Below are positions 33,572 to 44,200 of a DNA stretch of 64,000 nt, piece after piece (the stretch's first letter is position 1; each line of letters opens with the position of its first letter). The notes beneath the pieces were generated by a model, which saw only the letters and a program-made list of their open reading frames with translations, did not search any database and was not told the origin of the DNA. The stretch covers positions 248,001-312,000 of the forward strand of contig NZ_JAPCKK010000016.1 in NCBI RefSeq assembly GCF_030705605.1. The letters run 5' to 3'. The DNA comes from Paenibacillus zeirhizosphaerae. Lineage in GTDB: Bacteria > Bacillota > Bacilli > Paenibacillales > Paenibacillaceae. The position numbers and the translations under genes are program-made.

Positions 33572-33786
33572 GCCGAAAATCCCACTTGAGCTGCCTCTTT
33601 TTCTTATCTCTTTTCTCTCTATTCCTTTAGACCCCCAACCTCAACCCTGCATTCTGAACAAAAGGGATAATCGTGCAAAGCTGTATGGAGAGGCACCAGG
33701 CAACGGACACCAGACACCACACCCTAAAGACACCCATCTCACTCTGGATATGACCTAATTTCAATGACAAAACGTCCTTAATAAGA

Positions 33787-33829
33787 AGACGCTTCCCAAA
33801 CCACTTTCTCAATGGAATGGGAAGCGTCT
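33787..33829. terminator. Terminator of the mannosidase operon
   Basis: Perfect 12-bp arms AGACGCTTCCCA / TGGGAAGCGTCT enclose a 19-base loop, 36 bases after the last gene of the leftward glycosidase operon. T-rich tails lie on both sides. Confidence 0.75.
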
Positions 33830-33864
33830 GTTTTGTTGAATCTGACATAGCAGAAACAAGTTGT

Positions 33865-36651
33865 CTACCCTCTAGGCACACCCACCGTCACGATTTCGCA
33901 GGGGCCAACCTGAACAGACCATTCTTGAGCAGACGATGCATCATCTGCACCGTTCAGCATCATACGGTTTTCGTCGTCTATCCGCTCCTCCAGAATATTA
34001 CTCCAGTAAGCCTCCACGGAGAACAGTGCCCCGGCCGCAGAAGAAGCAGCACCACAGCTCAGCTCAGTCTGATGACCGCTCATATTGTACCAGCGCAGCA
34101 TAAGATCACCTGAATCCGGGTTCACCTTGAGCGAAGAGAATGCCAGTCCTGCTCCGCTCCATGCCACTACTGCCGTGTCCGGCACCCAAGCGCCTGCATG
34201 AATCCCGGTCTGCTCCGCCGTCCATGGAATCTGGAATTGATAGGCTTCCGCATAGGCTCCATTTGTTATCCCGTCCCCATTATGCGGGATGATCTCCAGA
34301 CGAACCGTGTGCTCACCAAAACACTGGGCCTCCGGTGTCGGAAACAACCCCCAATCGCCAAGCTCTCCCACCGCACGAAGCAGAGTTACCGCAATGGTAT
34401 TTCGTCCATCCTGCAATACTTCATATTCATTCAACCCCAGGTTTGCCACCGTCAAACCGGCAGCGGTGTCGCTTACATCGACAAAGGCCTGCTGATGCTG
34501 CGTATTGCTCGGATTTTCCCATTCAGGTGCCGACTTATTATCACGGACCACGACCTCGAACATGGAATCCACCTTGTGCGTCGTTGATACAATATCTGTC
34601 GGAAACAAAACCCGCAGACGGTGGTCCTTGGCCCCATTATTAAAGGAAGCTTCTACAACCACTCCCTTGCCACCGCGGCTTAAGGACACCACCGTCCGAA
34701 TGATCAGCGGAACGGTATGCTTGGAACGCTGTGCGGTCCGCTGTGGGTAATAAATCAGCTCTCTCTGCTCCCGATCCAATACCTCGTCAGCGGATGCGGG
34801 GATTTCCCAGTGATGAATAATTTCATAGGCTGCTCTGTACGGTGTGTCCTCCAGCACCCGAATCTCGGCACGAAGCTCACGCGTGGTCAGGGCTTCCGTT
34901 GCATCCGGCTGTTTGAACATGTACTCATTGCCGATGTCGCCCACATTTTCATAAATCCCAAGCTCCTTATAGCTTCGTCCGGTCTGTTTGTCGGTCACCG
35001 TGAACGAACCGTTATCCGAGATGTCCACCTTTAGCCATTCATTCTCCATCCCCCGCTTGCCCGCAAGCAACGAAGACGAAGCAGCCGAGGACGTAGTTGC
35101 AGTTTCACTCTTGCGCACCCATGCATACGTTCGAAGACCCAGCGCTGGCACGCTCTCCGCTTCAAAAGTAATCCGTACACGTCGGCAACTGTAAGGCTGA
35201 CGGAAACGGTCGTCCGGCAGATCATAGCCAAATTGCAGGCCCAGATCCTCTACCGTACAGGCCACTTCCTTGCCTTCGCTGTCCACCAGTATACGTCCGG
35301 ACAGATCCAGCTCTTGCATACGCCGGGTCGTCTCGGCAAGCGGCAGCCCTTCACGGAAATAAAGGCGGGCCGCGTCCAACTCCAGACTGACCACATCACT
35401 GCGTTCCCACCCGGAGGTGTTAAAGACTACAAACGGACAGGCATCCTTTCCCCACCGTTCAAATCCTGTGGTGTCCACCTCATCGGCAATGCGGCGTGCA
35501 CTATCTGCTATAATCGTTTCTGCCACATGGCGGCTCTTATCGAATCTGGTGACCATCTCCCGGTGCACCTCATCGACACTGCAGCCACATATACTGTCAT
35601 GCGGATGATTTTGCATCAGCGTTTTCCAGGCATAGGTGAAGCGATCATGCGGGTATTCCTGTCCGAGCAGATGAGCCAGGGAAGCCAGCGGTTCCGCTAC
35701 CTTTTCCAGCAAAGCTTGACCTGCCTGGTTCATCTGCTTCAGATATACGCGGGCTGAGGCGGTATTCACCAGCGTTCCCCAGCCGTCCGTGCGCTGACTG
35801 CGCAGCTCGCCCTTCACCTTGGACAATTCACGATCCAGGGACTGCTCTACCGCAGCGAGATAATCCGCAAAGTTGGAATGAACAAACTCGACATCCGGGA
35901 ACAGCTGCTGTGCCGTGCGAATCGCTTCCGGCAAATCCAGCTGAATCGGCTGGTGATCACAGCCGTTCATATACAGCAGCTCGCGGGTTGATGCGTATTT
36001 CTCGGCATCTGCCAGCTTGCGCTCCCAATACTTGCGGGCCTCCTCCGCATCCGCCGGGATCTCATTGCCGTTGGAGTACCAGTTGGCAAACAGAATCCCC
36101 AGCACCCGTGAACCGTCAGGTCCTTCCCACAGCAGCTCTGAGAAACTGGACTCATAACTTCCGTCCGATACGGTATTATTGAAGCCCGTCGGTTTCACCC
36201 CGCGCCCAAAAAACACATTATCGATGCCCGCTTGCCGCATTAGCTGCGGTGTCTGTCCCACCAAGCCAAAGGTGTCAGGATAATAACCGATTTTGGAAGG
36301 TGTCCCGTAGCGCTTCGCATCTCTGTGCCCCACCTGCATATTCCGCACATTCGCTTCACCGCTCGTAAGAAAAGCATCCTGCAGAATATACCAAGGACCG
36401 ATGACAATCCGGCCATCCCGAATGTGCTTCATCAAGCGTTCCTTCTGATCCGGCCGCACCTGCAGATAATCTTCAATAATGATGGTCTGTCCGTCGAGAT
36501 AAAAGCTTTTGAAATCCGGTCCCTGATCCAGTCGCTCCAGCAGCGAGTCCAGCAGGCTGACCAGACGCATATGGTGCTTCTCGTAAGGAAGGTACCATTC
36601 CCGGTCCCAATGCGTGTGTGAAATAATGTGCGCTCTTTTGGAATGGCTCAT
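33865..36651 (-). CDS. GH38 alpha-mannosidase (short form)
   Basis: 928 residues with no signal peptide, so cytoplasmic. THWDREW gives zinc ligands H14 and D16. The nucleophile Asp lies in YYPDTFG at D126. Later His pairs (NHPHDSICGCS) complete the metal site. GH38 enzymes remove alpha-linked mannose, in bacteria often alpha-1,3 or alpha-1,2/1,6 linkages of N-glycan arms. The N-terminus lacks the ~230-residue leader domain found in the second GH38 of this operon. It is the last gene of the leftward locus, 4 bases after the clan-A enzyme. Confidence 0.92.
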   Translation of the reverse strand: MSHSKRAHIISHTHWDREWYLPYEKHHMRLVSLLDSLLERLDQGPDFKSFYLDGQTIIIEDYLQVRPDQKERLMKHIRDGRIVIGPWYILQDAFLTSGEANVRNMQVGHRDAKRYGTPSKIGYYPDTFGLVGQTPQLMRQAGIDNVFFGRGVKPTGFNNTVSDGSYESSFSELLWEGPDGSRVLGILFANWYSNGNEIPADAEEARKYWERKLADAEKYASTRELLYMNGCDHQPIQLDLPEAIRTAQQLFPDVEFVHSNFADYLAAVEQSLDRELSKVKGELRSQRTDGWGTLVNTASARVYLKQMNQAGQALLEKVAEPLASLAHLLGQEYPHDRFTYAWKTLMQNHPHDSICGCSVDEVHREMVTRFDKSRHVAETIIADSARRIADEVDTTGFERWGKDACPFVVFNTSGWERSDVVSLELDAARLYFREGLPLAETTRRMQELDLSGRILVDSEGKEVACTVEDLGLQFGYDLPDDRFRQPYSCRRVRITFEAESVPALGLRTYAWVRKSETATTSSAASSSLLAGKRGMENEWLKVDISDNGSFTVTDKQTGRSYKELGIYENVGDIGNEYMFKQPDATEALTTRELRAEIRVLEDTPYRAAYEIIHHWEIPASADEVLDREQRELIYYPQRTAQRSKHTVPLIIRTVVSLSRGGKGVVVEASFNNGAKDHRLRVLFPTDIVSTTHKVDSMFEVVVRDNKSAPEWENPSNTQHQQAFVDVSDTAAGLTVANLGLNEYEVLQDGRNTIAVTLLRAVGELGDWGLFPTPEAQCFGEHTVRLEIIPHNGDGITNGAYAEAYQFQIPWTAEQTGIHAGAWVPDTAVVAWSGAGLAFSSLKVNPDSGDLMLRWYNMSGHQTELSCGAASSAAGALFSVEAYWSNILEERIDDENRMMLNGADDASSAQEWSVQVGPCEIVTVGVPRG

Positions 36652-36655
36652 GAGC

Positions 36656-39600
36656 CTACTTCACCTCTCTCCCATGTAGTGTAATCTCAACTTCTTCAGG
36701 ACGATATAGCGCCAAGAGCTGGCCGTCCACATCGGTGGCAAACAGAACAGAGCGGTTCTTTTCCAGCAAAAATTCATAGGATATGCCTGTAACCTTATCT
36801 CTGACATGTACTTGAACAGACACAGCATATTCGGACACAAAAATGTACAGATTGCCGGCTGCAAACGCAAGCTTCCGGCCATATACGCCCGCGCATTCTC
36901 CTCCCGCAAGCCACTCCAGTTCACTTGTTACCCCTGCGAGTTCGGCAGCATAACGATACAGAGCAGCCAGCGGCTCCTCCCGCCCGTTCAACTCGACAGG
37001 CAGCGGGCTCCAGAGAATGCTTCCCTTACCGAACGGCACATGCATCACCCCTGCAGGCTGGCCGTCATTCCGCTCCTGTATCCGTTCCTCCTTGGCTACC
37101 TCGGCAATCCGGCGCCGGCCATAGGTCAAACGATGCAGTGTGCCTTGAATGTCCAATACTTCTTCACGTTGTACATTGCCCAGCCTGCGTTCACCCAGTA
37201 TGCCGTCAGCCCGGTCCGTCATGCGCCAGTAAGCGTCCAGACCAAGCGGTCCCGTCACCAGCAAATGGCAGCCTGCGTGCTGCACCAGTTGAAGCAGCTG
37301 CTCCAATGCACCACTATCCAAATTATGCGGACTTGGCACCATGATCAGCTTCGGAGGCTGGGACTGCAAAGAGTCCAGATGGTATTCGGATGCACCACGG
37401 AACGGAAGCTTGAGCTCATAGGCCATGACCCGGGTCAATCGCGTCGTCCCCTCATATGCCAATGTGCGGTTAGAGAAATCGTTGGAATACGGGAATACGA
37501 CAGCAATATCTTCCAGATTGCGGTCCGTGAATAAATGAGCGATTTGCTGCATAAAACGTCCAAAATCATAAGACACAGCCGCTTCCGGCTTCTCCGTACC
37601 GTCTGCACGCAAGGCACCAATATGCGATTCATTGGCATTGTCCATATAGAAATTCGTGTTCCATATCCACTGCACGGCTCCCGCGCCTCCGGCAGCGAAT
37701 GCATACGCATACTTACGCTCCAGCAAGCAATGCAGCTCTTCTTCTGTGCGCTTGGCACGCCCCTCCGGCGTCTCCACGTACATAATGCCAGTCTCCTGCA
37801 CAAGACAAGGCTTATCCGGCGTTTTGGCAAAAATGCTGTCCCACACCAGATCATCATTCAGCCACCAGGAATGCACCGTCGTATAATCCACTTCCTGCTG
37901 ATAAAAGAACGGTGAAGGCCGCTGCGCTCCGAGCGCCTCGTCCTGCCCGACGGTAACGAGCTGCTGCGGACACAAATCCTTGATCACATCTACCAGCTGC
38001 TTCGCCCAGACATTGTGCATATCCATGGAAAACAGGCAGTAATCCAGCCATCTGGTGCCTTTCTTGGCCTGGTGCATATCCTGCACATCAAAGTTGATCT
38101 CCTCCGCCTCCGGAATGACCGCAGCCGCAAAATCCGGGAGCTGCTGCGGCGACATATTCCATGCCTCCTGCAGCGCTTCAACCGTACCATGCCGCTGTTC
38201 CAGCCAGGCCACAAAAGCTGCCTGCTCATACACATCCCGTGCCGAACGCGGGCCATTGGAGAAAATACGAGCAGGATCAAACATGGACGGCTCATTGATC
38301 AGATCCCAGTCGACATTCGTCGTATGCTGATGGCGGCTCACGATGCTGCGAATGAACCGTTTTTGCGCCTCTACGCTCTGCGGATCCAGGTAAGGATTGA
38401 CTCCTTCCCACGTCTCCGGCGTAAACGAGAAAAAGGTGAACGTAACCTGCAGCCCGTGACGTTTGGCCGTTAGCAGGAAGGCATCAATCGCACGTTGAAC
38501 CTCCTCGGACACATGGCCGTCGACCTGCATGATATTCCGGTACGCCGTCCATATCCCCGTCCGAATCCAGTTAATGCCTGCGCGGGCCATCTGCTCCATA
38601 TCACGGTCCCACACATCCGGGTTCGGCAAAAACAGAAACTTGCGCGCCACATCCGAGGCCATATAGGTCATACCCACAACAGGCATGGCACGATCGCCCC
38701 TCATAAAATAATCCCGGCCGCGTGTCAGGAGCTCTCCTTCAGACAGCAGAACAGCATCCTGTCCCCAGAAGCCCTGGCGCAGCAAACGAGTCTCACCGCT
38801 TGGCCCCTGTGCACGGCAGAAGATTCGATACAGCCCGTTTTGTACGTGAAAAGGTAATGGAATTCGCTCAAACCGCTGCTCTCCGGTCACATCGGCACAA
38901 AGCGTATGCTCCCATACCAACTCAACGGAGCCCTGCTGACTCTGAGCTTCACGCTCGATACACAATTCAAAGGTCCAGGTCTCAGGCTGTCTGCGCCGCT
39001 CCTCCCCTCGCTGCAAAATCTGCGTTTGCAGCGTCAATACAGGCCGCTCCCCAAGCTCATAGGAAGCATAGTTAGACTTAAGCGACATTTCCGTCACGCC
39101 GTTCGCGCAGAATTCCGCCCATTTCAGCAGCTCCGCAGCGCCTCCCTTCTCCCAGAAAGAAGCCGTCAGTGGCTGATTCACGAACATCCATCGTGAGCCC
39201 ATAAAGGAGCCGCGTGAATTTTCCCACAGCACGACCGGGGCTGCGATATGCCTGCCATCCTTACTCACGCCGGTAAGCAACGGATAAATCTGGGTGCTCA
39301 TCGGTCCTGCAGAGCCCATCTGATGCGGTAAATCACTGCTTTTCGTCGTATGGGGCACCAGATTCCAGGTATCTGCCCGCTCTAGCAGCTCTTCCTGTCC
39401 TGCGAGCAGAGGAATGGTCTCGGAGGCATACAACGCTGTTACCTTAGCAGCCGTTACCTTTAACACCTCATGAATATATAACTCCTGATGATAGGCGGTT
39501 TGCTCCGCCTCGACCACCCATTGCTGTTCCTCGCGGCGCACCGGACGTTTGAAAGGAGCTCCGCCGACACTCAGCAGGCTTCCTCCCCTTTTCAGATAAG

Positions 39601-39838
39601 CTGCAATTGCGGTCCAGGACGGTTTGGGAAAATAAGGCGCATGCAGATTGACAAAGCAGTCTCCTGCCGACATGCCCTCCAGAGCCTCATTCAGCTCCTC
39701 CGCCCGTGCTACCCGAATCTCCCCATGCCCATCTCCATGATCTCCCCATGTGCCTACGTCAGGCAGCACGGACATGACCGGAAATTCCCCATCACAGAAA
39801 ATAAGAGTGCGCCTGCTCACAGCGCTTGTCCAGCTCAT
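36656..39838 (-). CDS. Clan GH-A glycosidase, possible beta-mannosidase or beta-galactosidase type
   Basis: 1060 residues, cytoplasmic (no signal). The N-terminal ~370 residues look like glutamine-amidotransferase/Ig-like accessory domains. A TIM barrel follows with acid/base E516 (DLINEPS) and nucleophile E682 (VQETGIM), the spacing of clan GH-A. The overall layout resembles GH42-like or GH164-like enzymes, and I cannot assign a family number. In this locus a beta-mannosidase is needed to split Man-beta-1,4-GlcNAc, so that activity is the favoured inference. Its start overlaps the GH125 stop by 4 bases (ATGA). Confidence 0.75.
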   Translation of the reverse strand: MSWTSAVSRRTLIFCDGEFPVMSVLPDVGTWGDHGDGHGEIRVARAEELNEALEGMSAGDCFVNLHAPYFPKPSWTAIAAYLKRGGSLLSVGGAPFKRPVRREEQQWVVEAEQTAYHQELYIHEVLKVTAAKVTALYASETIPLLAGQEELLERADTWNLVPHTTKSSDLPHQMGSAGPMSTQIYPLLTGVSKDGRHIAAPVVLWENSRGSFMGSRWMFVNQPLTASFWEKGGAAELLKWAEFCANGVTEMSLKSNYASYELGERPVLTLQTQILQRGEERRRQPETWTFELCIEREAQSQQGSVELVWEHTLCADVTGEQRFERIPLPFHVQNGLYRIFCRAQGPSGETRLLRQGFWGQDAVLLSEGELLTRGRDYFMRGDRAMPVVGMTYMASDVARKFLFLPNPDVWDRDMEQMARAGINWIRTGIWTAYRNIMQVDGHVSEEVQRAIDAFLLTAKRHGLQVTFTFFSFTPETWEGVNPYLDPQSVEAQKRFIRSIVSRHQHTTNVDWDLINEPSMFDPARIFSNGPRSARDVYEQAAFVAWLEQRHGTVEALQEAWNMSPQQLPDFAAAVIPEAEEINFDVQDMHQAKKGTRWLDYCLFSMDMHNVWAKQLVDVIKDLCPQQLVTVGQDEALGAQRPSPFFYQQEVDYTTVHSWWLNDDLVWDSIFAKTPDKPCLVQETGIMYVETPEGRAKRTEEELHCLLERKYAYAFAAGGAGAVQWIWNTNFYMDNANESHIGALRADGTEKPEAAVSYDFGRFMQQIAHLFTDRNLEDIAVVFPYSNDFSNRTLAYEGTTRLTRVMAYELKLPFRGASEYHLDSLQSQPPKLIMVPSPHNLDSGALEQLLQLVQHAGCHLLVTGPLGLDAYWRMTDRADGILGERRLGNVQREEVLDIQGTLHRLTYGRRRIAEVAKEERIQERNDGQPAGVMHVPFGKGSILWSPLPVELNGREEPLAALYRYAAELAGVTSELEWLAGGECAGVYGRKLAFAAGNLYIFVSEYAVSVQVHVRDKVTGISYEFLLEKNRSVLFATDVDGQLLALYRPEEVEITLHGREVK

Positions 39839-41154
39839 AACAGACCTTCCTTCATCGCCTTATATACGAGCTGCGAGAACAGACTGTTGGACCAGGCGAA
39901 CCATTTGCGGGTGAAGACGGACGGATCGTCGGCGTGAAAGCCTTCATGCATGTAACCTGTGCCGCCATCCGTCGCTTCCAGCAGTCGAATCATCTCCAGC
40001 TTCTCTTCAGCGGACTGTGCTGTCAGGCCCTGCATAGACAACCCCATATGCCAGATATAATCCGGCGGTGTATGCGGGCTGCCGAGCCCCTTCGCCACTT
40101 TTCCTTCATAATAGAAGGAATTCTCTTTACTGAGCGCAAAACGTCTCGTGTTCTGATAAATCGGATCCTCCGCTGTCGTATAACCCAGATAAGGAATCGA
40201 TATTAGTCCGGGGGTGCCCGCATCATCCATCAGGCAGTAGTTGCCGAAGCCATCCGTCTCATAAGCGTACATCGGGCCAAATTCCGGATGACGGTAGATC
40301 CCGTAAAGCTGAATCCCGTGCACGACCTCTTCCTCCAGAGCCTTAAGCTCCTGCAACAAAGCCAGATCCCGGAACACCCATTCCGCAAACTCCTGCATCT
40401 GCCGCAGCGCTACGACCGCGAACATATTACCCGGAATATTGTAGTGAAAATCACAGGCATCATCACTGGAACGGAAGCCGGACCAGATCAACCCCGTATA
40501 GTTCACCGGCATGCCAAGCCCCTTGTTACGCAAAGAATCTGTCGGGATGCCGTTATTACGTGTGAAGCGGTAAGGAGATAACTGCGCATGATGCTGCTCG
40601 GTTTTGAACAGGTCCACAATTTTGCGCAGAGCGCCTTTAAAGCTGGCATCAAAAATGTCCGTTAATCCGGTTTCCTTCCAATATAGATAGGCCAGACGAA
40701 TGACAAAGCATGGCGAGTCAATCTCGAATTTGCGCTCCCATACCCACGGAGACATGTCTGTTTCGTCTGTCGTATTCCAATGCCAGTCATTTGCCGACTC
40801 GTTAAAGGCATTGGCATAAGGATCAATATGAAGATATTGAATATGCCTTTTGATCAGACCGCCGATGATGCGCTGTAGATCCTTATCGTCCTTAGCCAGT
40901 GGGATATAATGAATGACCTGCTCCACAGAGTCTCTTAACCAGGAAGCCGGGATATCTCCGGTAATAACGAAGGTTGTCCCATCCTCCATCAGCTTGGTGG
41001 TCGTTTCCAGCGTGTTCGGAAAACAATTTTGGAATAATTGCAGCAGCTTCGGCCTGTCCTTCAGTTGCTCTTCGGCTTCTTTCAGCACTTGCTGAACAGC
41101 GCCGGGCAGTTCAAGTGTTGGCATCGGGATCTGGGGTAGTCGGAATTGTTCCAT
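39835..41154 (-). CDS. GH125 exo-alpha-1,6-mannosidase
   Basis: 439 residues. TGDIPASWLRDS, IDPYANAFNESAN and the late segment HEGFHADDPSVFTRKWFAWSN are characteristic of GH125 (formerly DUF1237), metal-independent inverting enzymes specific for alpha-1,6-mannose. Candidate catalytic residues are an Asp in SSDDACDFHYN and the Glu in HEGFH. The start is not certain. ATG 41154 matches the usual N-terminus, but its nearest ribosome site (AAAAGGAG) is 15 bases off. The upstream ATG 41181 lies before that site. Confidence 0.9.
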   Translation of the reverse strand: MEQFRLPQIPMPTLELPGAVQQVLKEAEEQLKDRPKLLQLFQNCFPNTLETTTKLMEDGTTFVITGDIPASWLRDSVEQVIHYIPLAKDDKDLQRIIGGLIKRHIQYLHIDPYANAFNESANDWHWNTTDETDMSPWVWERKFEIDSPCFVIRLAYLYWKETGLTDIFDASFKGALRKIVDLFKTEQHHAQLSPYRFTRNNGIPTDSLRNKGLGMPVNYTGLIWSGFRSSDDACDFHYNIPGNMFAVVALRQMQEFAEWVFRDLALLQELKALEEEVVHGIQLYGIYRHPEFGPMYAYETDGFGNYCLMDDAGTPGLISIPYLGYTTAEDPIYQNTRRFALSKENSFYYEGKVAKGLGSPHTPPDYIWHMGLSMQGLTAQSAEEKLEMIRLLEATDGGTGYMHEGFHADDPSVFTRKWFAWSNSLFSQLVYKAMKEGLL

Positions 41155-41203
41155 ATCTAAAAATTTTGCACTCCTTTTCATCCATCTGTTTAGACGGGAT
41201 CCT

Positions 41204-44200
41204 TCATCGGATAAGTATCGTCTTGATCTCGTACGGGGCAAAGCTCAGCTCCATCCGGCCGTCCTGCACGGAGATCGACTCCTCCGGCTCTTCCAGCGCA
41301 TTGGAGAGCCAGGCCTGCTCATAGGGACGCGGCCATTGCAGTGATATGCGCTCACGCTTCCCGGACGATTCGTAGAAACGGAGGATCGTACCTTGCCCTT
41401 CTTCGGTGGTCTTGACTGTGTCGAGCACAACATGCTCACCGTCGAAGGTAAGCCATGAGCCTGTGCTTGCCGGGACTCCGGCATTCAAGGAACCGGTATT
41501 TGCAATTCGGATACGGTCGTCTCCTTCTCCGGTGTGGACGGATTCCTGCTGCTCCACAGCATACACGGTAGCTTCATGGTTCAACTCCGCAGCCTGGCGC
41601 ACAGTATGGGCACTACGCCAATCTCCTTCATGCGGATACAAGGAATAGGTAAAATCATGCTCGCCCAGGTCTGCCGTCTGGTCCGGCCATTTGGGCGCAC
41701 GCAGCAGGGACAGACGAATCGTGCTGCCCTGCACATCATAGCCGTATTTGCAATCATTCAGCAGGCTGACTCCGTAACCGTATTCGGATACATCCACAAA
41801 GCGGTGCCCGCATACTTCAAACTGGGCCTGCTCCCAGCTCGTATTGCGGTGTGTCGGACGCTCCAAGGTGCCGAATGGAATCTCATAGGTCGCTTTTTCG
41901 GTCCTCACATCGACAGGGAAACCAACCTTCAGCAGCTTATGATTTTCATTCCAGCTCACATGTGTCTTGAAATCAATGCGGCGCTGGTAATGATAAAAGA
42001 TGATGTCCTGTGTAATTTCAGACTGATGCAGCCGCCAACGAAAGCGCAGCACATCCTTCGTCGCACCGGAGAGCAGCAGCCGGGATTCCAGCAATTCAGC
42101 TTCTCCCGCAGCCTGCTCTTCATACCGTGGGTCGATATCCCAGGCATCCCAGAGCGTCGGACGGTCGTGGAAGAAATGAAAACGATTCGCCCGCTCGCCG
42201 AGCTTCAGCACCTCACGTTCAGCGGCTTTATCGAACAGGCGAGTCATTTCGCCTTGTTCATTGAAGCTGACCTGGTACCATTCCGTTTCCCAGGTATGGA
42301 TGAAGTCCCCTTCCGGCAACGTCACCTGTGCTTCAGACTCGGTAACAGGATTCTCTGTCACCATCTGCAGCCAAATCGTCTTATAACCAAACGCGGGAAT
42401 GTCCGGCACAAGCACAGAGACGCCGCCTTCCTCCATATCCGACTTCAGACGATTGCCCTGGCTATCTAACGCGACCCACTGCTTTGTCTGCTGCGGCTGT
42501 GCAACTGCAGCTCCCACATCAGCAACTTCGTCAACCGGAATATGAATGACCGTGCTGCGGCTCCAGCCCAGACTGTTGAAGACCACGTATGGTGTTGCAT
42601 TCGCCGGCCCCTCTTCTGCACGAATGGATGGAGCCAGCGCCTTCAACCCTTCCTGCAAAGCCTGCTGCCCCAGCTTGAACACCTGCTCATACTCCTTGTC
42701 CGAGGTCACGTAGGATTCGGTGATGGCCGAGCCTGGAATAATATCGTGAAATTGATTGAGCAGGATCAGCTTCCAGCCCGCGTGCAGCATAGAATAGACC
42801 TCTCCCTGCTGCTCCTGCCTCATGCCCGGCCAGGCGATCGTATTCCACAGCTCCGCTTCCCGGTACAGCACCTCTGCCTTGCGGTTGTTCCGCTTGTTGC
42901 GGCCATGTGTCGTATACGTGCCCCGATGCAGCTCCAGATACAGATCGCCGTGCCATTCGGGAATGCGTGGCTGCTCCCGCTCTATACCTGCAAAAAACTC
43001 AGCGGCCGTGCTGTAACGACTGGCAGGCTGACCAACCATCAGCTCAGCGCGGTCGATATATTCGAGCATCTCACGCGTGACCCCGCCGCCGCCGTCGCCG
43101 TGTCCGTAGAGCAGCATTTGCTCGGGATGGGCGGCTTTTTCCCGATAGGATTGCCAATGATCATGAATGTCCTTCGCATGCGTATGCTCGTTCACACCAT
43201 GATTGAGGTAAGACAGCAGCGAAGTGCCGTCAATGCCCACCCAATGGAACAGATCATACGGGAACCTATTGGTATCATTCCAGCCCAGCTTGGTGGTCAT
43301 AAAATATTGCACCTTGCCGTGCTTCAGAATTTGCGGCAGCGAGGCGCAATAACCGAACGTGTCCGGCAGCCACTCGATGCGGGAGGTCATGCCGAATTCC
43401 TCCTGATAGAAGCGCTGTCCGTACAGCATTTGACGCATCAGGGATTCACCGCTCGGAATATTCAGATCAGGCTCCACCCACATACCCCCGACCAGCTCCC
43501 ACCGTCCCTCTGCAATTCTCTGCTTCACCCGTGAATACAGCTCGGGATCATGCTCCTTGAGAAAGGCATACAGCAAGGGCTGACTCTGTGCATATTTGTA
43601 TTCGGGATACTCATTCATCAGAGCGTCCACAGTAGAGAACGTGCGGCTCGTCTTGCGCACCGTCTCCCGCACCGGCCACAGCCAGGCAATATCAATATGG
43701 GATTGGCCGACCATATGCTCCAGTCCTTCAGCATGACCTCCGATAGAACGAACGTCCTGCATGAGCTTCTCTTCAATAAAGCGTATGCTGCCGCCCGCGC
43801 GGACAGACTCTTCGTTCAGGTTGACGAATGCGTCCATAGCGGTATACAGCGCTGCAAGCAAACGCACCCGCCGCAGGTCTGCTTCAGGCAGCAGCGCAGC
43901 CGAATCTCTTATGACCGTCACGGTGTACATCAAGCTCTGTACCGCTGTATTCGGTCTGACCAGAAGACTGCGGATCGACATAATGGGCGGCTGTATGACA
44001 GCCTGCTGATTCAGAGGATCGACAGGCTCAGGCACCGGGTCGAACAATTCAATCTCAAGCTCAGGTGACATACCCACTCTGGCCGGATCAAGCGTTACAT
44101 AAGTATGATTACGGTCCAGCCCCTGATAAGAGCGTCCATTCACACGCAGCAGTCCTTCCCCACCCGATTCAAAGACAAGCCCAAATGGAGAGGACTGCCA

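Larger units (their letters stand above)
32184..33681. mobile_element. Insertion-like element bounded by inverted repeats
   Basis: GCTTTGCACGATTATCCC (32184-32201) is repeated exactly in inverse orientation at 33664-33681, and similarity continues about 10 bases inward. Between them lie the transposase gene and ~390 bases on the left (32202-32590) in which I find no gene. The flanking 8 bases (GCCCGGGG left, TGTATGGA right) do not match, so no target duplication is seen. The inverted repeats could belong to the IS1595-type element itself or to an older element it entered. Confidence 0.55.

Noticed and set aside
32176..33689. 8-base target-site duplication for the IS1595-type element
   Set aside because: The flanks GCCCGGGG and TGTATGGA differ, so no duplication is claimed.
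41534..43534. Two long rightward open frames opposite the long GH38 gene
   Set aside because: Complement of a conserved enzyme frame with no start signal or domain of their own.
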